DNA of 64,000 bases from Linderina pennispora (lineage: Eukaryota > Kickxellomycota > Kickxellomycetes > Kickxellales > Kickxellaceae). The DNA lies in the NCBI RefSeq assembly GCF_002104995.1, contig NW_024468255.1:496001-560000 (forward strand). The letters are read 5' to 3'. Below, piece after piece: positions 11,551-18,944 of this stretch. How positions within the stretch are numbered: the stretch's first letter is position 1; every line of letters starts with the position of its first letter. The position numbers and the translations under genes were made by a program. Under the pieces are notes generated by a model, which saw only the letters and a program-made list of their open reading frames with translations, made no database searches and was not told where the DNA came from.

Positions 11551-12957
11551 CTAGATTGCACACTGTGCCGCAACATCGGTGGGAATAAGTGCTTCCAGGT
11601 ACTTGTTGAACTTATCAAGCGGACAGCTGCTGAGATCGCACCATTTGAAACCATCTTGTAGCTGGAGTATGTGGCCATTGTAGATGATACGGACAACATG
11701 GTTTCCGTCATTTTTCTTCCACAGCTCAAACAGCATATTGGAAGCGTACGGTGGCCAGAGCATATCAGCGTTGGATGCTTTGAGTGCACCGAGTATGGTT
11801 GCGACGGTGGAATCGTGAGCAGAATACAGCGAGAACTTTGGAGCCTTGGCTGCCCCAGATACATGGTCGTGAATCTGGTCCCGTAGAGTTGCCAAGAAAG
11901 AGCCGATGGCAAGACGCATGTATTCGCCCGACAGAGGATGGTCGCGGAACTTGTATGTCCATTCGAAGCTTCCATTGCGCATTGCCTGCTTAACATCATC
12001 CTCGGTGATGCAGTCATCGGTCTTTGTCCCATTTACACTGCGGCAAGGGAGAGGCTTGGCGTGGCACTTGCGCGGAAGCAGTGCATCCACATAGCCACTC
12101 CAGCTAGCAGTCCATACAGAGCCACTAACCCCAAGAATGCCGGATATCCGCGACATGAGTGGTCCTTGGTCCTTGAGGAACTGCTGGAAGGTAGCAGAGC
12201 CGTATATCTGCGACACATAGCTATTAAGCTTTGGGCAGGCAGCTGTGTTTTCGTACATGGTCTCAATGCTCTCAGGGTATGTGTGCATAGGAATAGCATC
12301 GTTCGAATCCGTGTTTCTTCCAGGATACAACGAGCCAAGCAAACTTTCGCCAGAGTTCTTGGTGCGCCAGATATGCGTCGTACGGAAATACACTGAGCTA
12401 GTGTCTGTCAGTGTGGGAGGCAAGAAATGAGTTTTCCTGACGTAGATATCGCGCAATTGGCCACCAAGCTTGCGGTGCTGAGACTTGCCAATATCAGTTA
12501 GCTCGCCAATATCGCAGCTGCCTGCCCACACCTTGTTCGAGAACCCATACTTGGAATTCCACTTGGGGATCTCGATGACCTGCTTGAACGACCCTGTGGT
12601 ATTTCTTGGAGGCTTGTCGGTTTCATGAAGGTACGTATCCTCCTCAACTCCGTCGCAGGTCCATGTTTCGTTTTCGTTAGGCAGGACAGTATACGAGGTG
12701 CGGTCACCATGACGAACAACAACCTGTACCATCTCCAGACTAGCATTAGGGAGAGGGCTGTACGACTTGGAGCTAGGGTAGTTGGCCTGGCAGTAGGTGT
12801 AGCCTGCATCGTTGAAGTTATACTGCGAAACAGGAGTGTTGTACGTGGTGCTGGTCTCGTTTGAAGGTGAGTCCCGTTGGCCGAGAAGTGGCGATGCAGC
12901 AGCGGTGGAGGCTGCGGCATAGATAGAGGCGAGGAAGATGGGCGAGAAGAGGTGCAT
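11551..12957 (-). CDS. Secreted histidine acid phosphatase, PXYLP1-like
   Basis: ORF of 468 residues from the ATG at 12957. This start gives a clean secretion signal (MHLFSPIFLASIYAAA); the frame runs ten codons further upstream to another ATG. The catalytic motif VVVRHGDRTSY places the phospho-accepting histidine at about residue 83. The proton-donor motif SAHDSTV lies at about 381-382. Order and spacing fit branch-2 histidine phosphatases. Detailed resemblance is to the PXYLP1/acid-phosphatase-like group (CDIGELTDIG, LRDIYVRKTHFLPPTL, LFELWKK, VRIIYNG). Cysteines and N-x-S/T sites fit a secreted, disulfide-bonded glycoprotein. A minus-strand TATAAAT sits about 100 bases upstream. The gene lies inside the segment bounded by the inverted repeat, so recombination between the arms would invert it. 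The substrate is unknown. Confidence 0.88.
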   Translation of the reverse strand: MHLFSPIFLASIYAAASTAAASPLLGQRDSPSNETSTTYNTPVSQYNFNDAGYTYCQANYPSSKSYSPLPNASLEMVQVVVRHGDRTSYTVLPNENETWTCDGVEEDTYLHETDKPPRNTTGSFKQVIEIPKWNSKYGFSNKVWAGSCDIGELTDIGKSQHRKLGGQLRDIYVRKTHFLPPTLTDTSSVYFRTTHIWRTKNSGESLLGSLYPGRNTDSNDAIPMHTYPESIETMYENTAACPKLNSYVSQIYGSATFQQFLKDQGPLMSRISGILGVSGSVWTASWSGYVDALLPRKCHAKPLPCRSVNGTKTDDCITEDDVKQAMRNGSFEWTYKFRDHPLSGEYMRLAIGSFLATLRDQIHDHVSGAAKAPKFSLYSAHDSTVATILGALKASNADMLWPPYASNMLFELWKKNDGNHVVRIIYNGHILQLQDGFKWCDLSSCPLDKFNKYLEALIPTDVAAQCAI

Positions 12958-14339
12958 AGTAAAGGATAGAAAGCCAAGGTAGGACAAGGATGAGACTGGT
13001 GGCGACTCTGAAGCTGTTTTGTTTTTCTCCGAGTATTGTTGGCAATGAGAGGCGCAATTTATAATGGAGCAAGGGGGAGACTAGGGGAGAGGACAAGGCC
13101 GACCCTAGGTTCAACTGCTGCCGCTGCTTCTGCTGCTTTTTCGAGAGTACCAGCGATATAGTTCTATCCGCGTTTCGCCGCTTCCGCTGGAGAATTTGCA
13201 CGCCGTTATGTTAAAAGTACTCTGATGGGCAGATGATGCTTGACAGCTGATCTTTGGCACAAGCAGTGAGCCTTTTAATTGACAGCAATCGTGGCGCGAT
13301 CTGCATTATGGACCACCTCGGTATGCATATGCAGTCGCTCGGACTTCAAATGTGCTATACAGACGGACCACTATGAGCGGAGTTTGCACGGGTTCTCAGG
13401 TGAGCGTATGAACTATGTACTCATGCAGAAGCTGACCTTATTAAAAACTATCTCAAATATACACTTTTTTTGGCTGATTGACACGTGTGAATCAATGCCC
13501 CCAGGCAGGCACACGAACCGCAGCATTTTTATATTCTTCTTCTTTCTGGATGCATCGCTACAGGTGCACTTTGACATGTGGTCATGCAGCACAACATACT
13601 AGTTTACAATCGATTCTAGTCTCAGCTATTTCATAGGTTCAGAAGGGTGTGAATAAAGCTTGCAGAAGAATGTCGGGTGTAGATTCCTTTGCAAGCAAAA
13701 TTGCGAGCTAACTGGTGTGAATATCCATGTTACAACCCCTACTAAAACAAATGCGGGCAGCCTAACTGAACCGAATTGCGTTGAGCTGGCACGGTCCTCA
13801 TGGTCCGAGCCAGCCGTGCTAGCACGGCTCCGAGTCGCGATCGGCAATACGGGACTAGTGATCTCATCATCGCTCGCATATTGTGAGTGATTGTATTTGG
13901 ATTGGTCCTTACAACGCCAAAGACAGCAGCATTTTCGTTTTCCTGTGTATTTGATGAGCCCACTATCCGTTGACAAACTTTTTATGAATACATTTCCTCT
14001 TCCGTTAAATACATATGGTTATATCTCGCAACACCCCCTAGTAGTATGCGCAATGGTATAAACAAATCAGCTGCGTCCTGCCAATAACAGCTGAAAGCCC
14101 ATACCTGTAATTTAACTCGCCAAGGAACGCCAACTATAGGTGAATAACCCTGTATTAAGCAGCAGCCCACTCAACGGCCATCGTCGTGGATCCCACAGAG
14201 TTTGCGCAGGTAAAATTCATGGAAAACACCAAAGGGTAAATAATAAGCTCATATACGAATTAAAATCCAGATTTCCAGAAGTTGTGTTTGGGAATTAGCT
14301 CAAGCGCTTGTTGAGGATTGGCTAGGCGCCGATTAGGAG
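12958..14339. other. Non-coding spacer inside inverted-repeat interior
   Basis: About 1.4 kb containing the phosphatase promoter side and AT-rich sequence up to the tRNA-Glu. Short ORFs on both strands have no family resemblance. No further tRNA or repeat was found. Confidence 0.45.
13057..13063 (-). promoter_or_regulatory. TATA-like box of phosphatase gene
   Basis: TATAAAT on the minus strand, about 100 bases upstream of the phosphatase ATG. A motif match and position are the only support. Confidence 0.45.
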
Positions 14340-14411
14340 TCCATAATGGTCCAGAGGTTAGGATCTCACGCTTTCACCGTGATGGCCGGGGTTCGATTCC
14401 CCGTTATGGAA
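14340..14411 (+). tRNA. tRNA-Glu (TTC)
   Basis: 72 bases fold into a standard cloverleaf with no intron. The acceptor stem is TCCATAA pairing with TTATGGA, discriminator A. The D arm is GGTCCAGAGGTTAGGATC, and the anticodon stem TCACG/CGTGA holds loop CTTTCAC with anticodon TTC. The T arm is CGGGG-TTCGATT-CCCCG. The D-arm and anticodon context match eukaryotic tRNA-Glu. It is single-copy in the window and sits inside the inverted-repeat interior. Confidence 0.95.
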
Positions 14412-14416
14412 TTTTT
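14412..14416 (+). terminator. Pol III T-run terminator of tRNA-Glu
   Basis: Five T residues directly follow the discriminator base of the tRNA. Confidence 0.75.
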
Positions 14417-14661
14417 GCTTCATTCGCCTTTTATTTTGCCTCCGTACGATATCATAGTGGCGAAATCAGTTTCTTTGGACTTTTTGCAGTGTCCATGTTG
14501 CATGGCACTGTTTACCTGTATTGTATGTAATGGAAGCACACCATGATAGCCAGCTTGTGCTATTCACAGATAGATATGGCGTTTGCTATATTTCAGCTTT
14601 CCGCATGAAGCCACACTCAGAACTCTGAAGAAAGTCGAGTCAGTGAGCTAGTTACGTTCTA

Positions 14662-14686
14662 ACCTCCAGGTTTACGCCCTGGAGGT
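14662..14686. other. Perfect 9-bp hairpin
   Basis: ACCTCCAGG at 14662-14670 and CCTGGAGGT at 14678-14686 are exact reverse complements around a seven-base loop. No T-run follows on the + strand, so it is not an obvious terminator. Its role is unknown. Confidence 0.6.
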
Positions 14687-14857
14687 CTGCCAACACCAAC
14701 ACTTTTCTATGCGCGGATATTATCATGAGCCCTGTACCTTGTATAAGCAGGACCTTCATCACGATCTATAGCATCTATTCTTCGGTTGTTTCTATGATAT
14801 CTGTGAATCCAGCCCCTGGAACAACGGTTGTTCAGTGCCTCCCAACAAACAGGTCAG

Positions 14858-14864
14858 TATAAAA
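14858..14864 (+). promoter_or_regulatory. TATA-like box upstream of right-copy small ORF
   Basis: TATAAAA, 66 bases before the ATG at 14924 and just outside the right repeat arm. The spacing resembles that at PRP16 in this window. This is motif evidence only. Confidence 0.4.
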
Positions 14865-14923
14865 TCCGCGCAGACGCATATCGCAATATACTCTGTTGAT
14901 ATTCGGAGTCCCTCAGCGCCACC

Positions 14924-15160
14924 ATGGGCAAGGCCGAAACAAATGCGTACAAAGGCCCAGACAGACGATCAGCTTCTCTCCTCAGTCATACTTTTGAAAA
15001 GATATTTTTCCGTATACCCGATAACCGCTCATCCCCAAGGTTAGCATTGGAAAACATAGACATAAAAAGAGCAGGCATGTCCATGGCGTCATCAAGCAGA
15101 AGCAGCAACTTCTGGGATTTCAGACCAAAAGGAGTGCTGCGGACAGGCATGGAAGAGTAG
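14924..15160 (+). CDS. Putative 78-residue ORF in right repeat arm
   Basis: Identical protein to the left-arm copy, with the same CGCCACCATGG start context and a TATAAAA 66 bases upstream that lies outside the duplicated block. The product has no recognisable domain. It ends about 33 bases before the 3' end of the convergent tRNA-Met. Two copies with separately derived TATA-like elements are suggestive but not proof of a gene. Confidence 0.3.
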   Translation: MGKAETNAYKGPDRRSASLLSHTFEKIFFRIPDNRSSPRLALENIDIKRAGMSMASSSRSSNFWDFRPKGVLRTGMEE

Positions 15161-15184
15161 GCGAGCAGCAGACGCCAGTGGAGC

Positions 15185-15190
15185 AAAAAA
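15185..15190 (-). terminator. Pol III T-run terminator of right tRNA-Met
   Basis: Six A on the + strand, i.e. six T on the transcribed minus strand, begin three bases after the tRNA 3' end. Confidence 0.8.
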
Positions 15191-15193
15191 GAC

Positions 15194-15266
15194 TGCCCGA
15201 TGTGAGGCTCGAACTCACGACCTTGAGATTATGAGACTCACGCTCTGCCAACTGAGCCAATCGGAC
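15194..15266 (-). tRNA. tRNA-Met (CAT), elongator type, right copy
   Basis: Exact reverse complement of the tRNA at 10800-10872, with identical cloverleaf, CAT anticodon and flanks. It should be transcribed independently by Pol III from its internal A and B boxes. Because the surrounding repeat arm is also identical, this is part of a block duplication rather than tRNA gene conversion alone. Confidence 0.95.
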
Positions 15267-16119
15267 GGAATCAATGTAATCGATCGCTCAACCGAGCCGA
15301 CTACCGTTCTGGTCTTTCGGCTTTAGATACATATAAAATTATCTGCTCTATCTGGCAGCTCGTGTTTGCTTTTCGCCTTCCACTTCTGCCTTCCACCTCT
15401 ACTCGAGCCCCATTAAAACCGACAGAGTCAACGCATATATGCAACTCAATAGGTCTGCCATGTATCATGTCCAGTCTTCATACTGCCTTGATAGTCTGTC
15501 TGATTGATAGACGCTCACCCAAGTGGTATAGAATCATCGGCAGGCACACCTGTTGGAAGACCTGGCTCGGCCTATATCTACTAGATTTCTTACTAACATG
15601 TCATGTTATTCTCGTAACTGCTGGACTGATCAATGATGGTGCACATATTCGTCCTGCATAGTTCCGCCCTATACGCATGCTTGTGGCGATCCCAGCGGCC
15701 TCTTCCATACCAGCTGGATCGGCAGTCAAGTAGTTCTAGCATACACTAGAGGCAGTGCCGGCATAATATAGAACCTGGCAGTGTAGCTTGCTGACACATT
15801 CGACAATGGCTAGCCAACACATTCAAGCCAGTTTGACCACCAGGATAGCCACGTCGATATCCTCCAATTGTCTGCTCAGCCATGTGCTAAACACATTGCT
15901 TTCCCCTTTACCTTTCCAATCTCTCTTCTCTTGGCCCTACATGGAGCTATTCGCATTCTTGTAATGCACTCCATATCCATCACACTCCACCAGCATATCC
16001 GATTCACACAGCTAGACCTTCGTCAGATCTCACTGCTTCATTCATGCAAGCTGCCATCTCCCAACTATCGATTCCCGCCTAGACTACTCAACATGTGGTT
16101 TGCCCATCTTGCACTTTCT

Positions 16120-16933
16120 CGCTGTAGGTGACTTCGCTGAAGCGCTCTGTCTGTTGGCAGCATATCGGCCTAATAAATGCCAGGATGTTTATCTGCCACC
16201 TCACACTGCGTATTCATGCACCCTGCTCTTGTTCGTAGTATACTGCCCATTTGTTTTGACCTTGCCTGAAAAAGGCTCTTGCATGATGTTCTGGAGAAGC
16301 ATGTCACATTGTTTGGACTGAATAGAGCTGCTCCCAGACCACCAATCGGACACCCAAGCCATCACGTGGGAAACATTCCTTTCCATGTCTTTAGCAGCAA
16401 AGGTGCTCAATGTCTCTTTGCCTTTGGGGCGTATTTGTCGCACTCCAAGCGCTACTGACCACAGTGCGCGTAGGGGTTCAAAGAGATGTGCGTGCACAAA
16501 TAACGGACAGAGAGACTACGGTGTCTTGTCTCTGGCCCACCACATGGCGGACTCGCCAAAAAAAAGAACCAGCGAGAGGCACTATGACGTTCGAGAATTG
16601 ACACGCGATTTGTTGAGCTTCTCACTGGGAGGATCTGGAAAAATAAATCCTCAGAAAACATTCCAGCGAGAATCTTCGAGGTGATTTCCATTCGCTCATT
16701 AGCTCTGAAAGAATGGATCGGCATGGGCACACATGGAAAACGCGGAAACCGCTCTGAACAAGGGAGGGACCACTAGCTGTGTTTATAAAAATAGGTTTAC
16801 GGCGATTCATTTTCTGGCCAGTCCCAAGGTTTATTTTGTTTTTCTCCTCCCCCTTTCTCTTCTCTTCCTTGCCCTCAAAACCCCTACATTCTCCTTTTTC
16901 ACTTTCTAACGCCGACCTACACAAACGCATATC
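16120..16933. other. Intergenic: right repeat flank and GAS1-type promoter
   Basis: The GAS-type gene's promoter occupies the right part: TATAAAA at 16784-16790 and a C/T-rich leader (about 16843-16880) before the ATG. On the minus strand a frame from about 16550 to 16201 is open apart from one TAG and begins with ATG. It resembles nothing I know and is treated as unproven. Confidence 0.45.
16784..16790 (+). promoter_or_regulatory. TATA box of GAS1-type gene
   Basis: TATAAAA about 144 bases upstream of the ATG at 16934, followed by a pyrimidine-rich leader typical of strongly expressed fungal genes. Confidence 0.6.
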
Positions 16934-18517
16934 ATGAAATTCTCTGCACTTGCCGCTGCATGTGTCGGTGCTATGGTCGCCGCACCGACGCTGGCCCTGG
17001 ATAACATCGTTATCAAGGGCAGCAAATTCTTTAACGAAAAGACTGGCGAGCAGTTCTTCTTTAAGGGTGTTGCCTATCAGCCGCGTTCTGGCGTGAGCGG
17101 CGATTTGGACCCGCTGGCCGACCCGATTGGCTGCAAGCGTGACATCGCCGTGTTCAAAGAGCTGGGTCTGAACTCTATCCGCGTGTACGAGGTCGACTAC
17201 AGCAAGGACCACGACGAGTGTATGAAAATGCTGGAGGATGCTGGCATCTATCTGGTGCTCGACATGCCGTCGCCCAAGTACGCTATTAACCGTAAAGCCC
17301 CGTACTGGGACGAGGAGATCATGGGCGAGTGGAAGAAGAAGGTTGATGCCTTCTCCAAGTACTCCAACCTGCTGGCCTGGATTGCCGGTAACGAGGTCAC
17401 CAATGACAAGGACACCACCCCTGCGTCGGCATTCGTCAAGGCTGCTATCCGTGACATGAAGGCGTACATCAAGTCCAAGGGACATTCTACTCCAGTCGGC
17501 TACGCCGATAACGATGACATGAACATCCGTATGAACCTTATCGATTACTTCAACTGCGGTGACGAGAAGTCGCGCGCCGACTTCTATGGCATTAACATCT
17601 ACAGATGGTGTGGCGACAAGACGACGTTCAAGACGTCGGGCTATGAGGATGTGACCAAGAACATGACTGATTACTCGATCCCCTCGCTCCTGACCGAGTT
17701 CGGCTGCAACAAGGTTCGCCCCCGCACGTTCCCTGAGCTCAAGAGTCTCTACGGCCCTGACATGAACACCATCTTCTCTGGCGGCATTATGTACGAGTAC
17801 TCCGAGGAGGATAATGACTACGGAATTGTGTCGGTCTCGTACGGTGACTCCAAGCTGACCAAGACTGGCGATTACGAGAACCTGAAGAAGGCCCTGGCTG
17901 CGGCCAAGCCCAAGGGTGTCAAGATGAGCGACTACAAGCCCGCTACTAAGGAGAGCACCTGCCCGACCCTTGGTCCCAACTGGCACATCAAGTCGGATGT
18001 CCTTCCGCCAACCCCGTCGACTGCCCGCTGCTCATGCATGATGGATTCTCTGAGCTGCACCCTTGCTAGCACCACCCTCACCAAGGATGAGGGCACCTCT
18101 CTGGGTGATGCCATGGGCTACATCTGCGGCCAGACCTCGTGCGATGGTGTGAGCCACAACACCACCAAGGGCTTCTATGGCGACTACTCGGCTTGCTCCT
18201 CTGCCCACCGCTCGGCATGGGTTCTTAACGAGAACTTCAGCAAGAGCAAGAAGTGCGACATTGATGGCGTCAAGACCACCACCGTCAAGTCCCCGAAGCA
18301 GAAGGACCAGGGCTCGTGCCTCAAGCAGAAGGACGACCTGAACAATGATGGTGCTACTAGCAGCGGCTCGGGCTCGAGCAGCAAGTCGCCGTCCTCGTCC
18401 TCCTCGTCCTCGTCGTCTGGCAAGTCGTCAGCTAACGGGAACGCTGCTAGCGCTGTGGTCTCGGTGCAGCTTTTCTCGTCTGCCATGGCTGTTGCTGCGC
18501 TTTTTGCGCTCTTCTAA
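16934..18517 (+). CDS. GAS1: GH72 β-1,3-glucanosyltransferase with CBM43/X8 module, GPI-anchored
   Basis: Single ORF of 527 residues. Gas/Gel/Phr enzymes cut internal β-1,3-glucan and transfer the new reducing end to another chain, elongating cell-wall glucan at the outer plasma membrane. Residues 1-21 are a signal peptide (MKFSALAAACVGAMVAAPTL). The GH72 catalytic domain follows to about residue 330, with FFKGVAYQPR, the acid/base glutamate E154 in AGNEVTND and the nucleophile E255 in LTEFGCN. Residues about 345-440 are a cysteine-rich X8/CBM43 module (STARCSCMMDSLSC, YICGQTSCDG). A serine-rich stretch (about 468-500) and a hydrophobic C-terminal tail (VVSVQLFSSAMAVAALFALF) after small residues form a GPI-attachment signal. 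Architecture equals the GAS1 subfamily. The numbered paralogue cannot be fixed. Confidence 0.95.
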   Translation: MKFSALAAACVGAMVAAPTLALDNIVIKGSKFFNEKTGEQFFFKGVAYQPRSGVSGDLDPLADPIGCKRDIAVFKELGLNSIRVYEVDYSKDHDECMKMLEDAGIYLVLDMPSPKYAINRKAPYWDEEIMGEWKKKVDAFSKYSNLLAWIAGNEVTNDKDTTPASAFVKAAIRDMKAYIKSKGHSTPVGYADNDDMNIRMNLIDYFNCGDEKSRADFYGINIYRWCGDKTTFKTSGYEDVTKNMTDYSIPSLLTEFGCNKVRPRTFPELKSLYGPDMNTIFSGGIMYEYSEEDNDYGIVSVSYGDSKLTKTGDYENLKKALAAAKPKGVKMSDYKPATKESTCPTLGPNWHIKSDVLPPTPSTARCSCMMDSLSCTLASTTLTKDEGTSLGDAMGYICGQTSCDGVSHNTTKGFYGDYSACSSAHRSAWVLNENFSKSKKCDIDGVKTTTVKSPKQKDQGSCLKQKDDLNNDGATSSGSGSSSKSPSSSSSSSSSGKSSANGNAASAVVSVQLFSSAMAVAALFALF

Positions 18518-18944
18518 GGACTCCATATCCATTTTATGAGCTCTACAAACACTACTCCTCACAACTCTCCGTTCTTTCGAAATCTAAAATTTTTCCGTTT
18601 ACGCAAATATGACATGACAGTTTTCTAAACTCACCACTCTACTATCATCAAGCGCTTTGAGGCGTATCCGTGTGTGCATATATCCGCTCCATCCGTTCCC
18701 ATCCTTTCAACGTAGACTCATACTTGTATACCTCATTTTTCATCTGGGCAGTATGTATCATTATCGCTCTGATTCTAAGCATAGATGGCCCTGTTTAGAG
18801 GGAGGCAGTTTTTGCGGCTTTTCCTGGTCGTGAAGTGTCTAGAAGCTGATATTTGTTGGGGGACCTGGCACCCAGCTTGCTCTTCTCTCCAACCTGACTA
18901 AATTCAAGTATTTTTTGCTTCCTTATTCTCTCCAGCCTACTCTC
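18518..18944. other. Intergenic: glucanosyltransferase 3' region and importin promoter
   Basis: 427 AT-richer bases carrying the 3'UTR of the GAS-type gene and the promoter of the importin gene. No other feature is visible. Confidence 0.45.

Larger units (their letters stand above)
14412..14894. other. Spacer between tRNA-Glu and right repeat arm
   Basis: Apart from the tRNA terminator, a nine-base-pair hairpin at 14662-14686 and a TATA box at 14858-14864, this stretch shows no coding region or RNA gene. Confidence 0.4.
14895..16119 (-). repeat. Right arm of 1,225-bp inverted repeat
   Basis: Reverse complement of 9947-11171. It contains the second tRNA-Met (minus strand) and the second copy of the 78-codon ORF (plus strand). 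Edges are abrupt: identity is lost at 16120 on the outer side and at 14894 on the inner side. The arms are 3,723 bases apart. Lack of divergence implies a recent duplication, ongoing gene conversion, or an assembly duplication. Confidence 0.93.

Noticed and set aside
12295-12310. GTTCGAATCC B-box-like word
   Set aside because: It lies inside the phosphatase coding region and no cloverleaf can be drawn around it.
9947-16119. Inverted repeat as a DNA transposon with long terminal inverted repeats
   Set aside because: No transposase in the interior, no target-site duplication at 9946/16120, and the interior genes are ordinary host genes.
16622-17986. 454-codon frame antisense to the glucanosyltransferase
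   Set aside because: Shadow ORF. The sense strand has all GH72 motifs and a complete domain layout.
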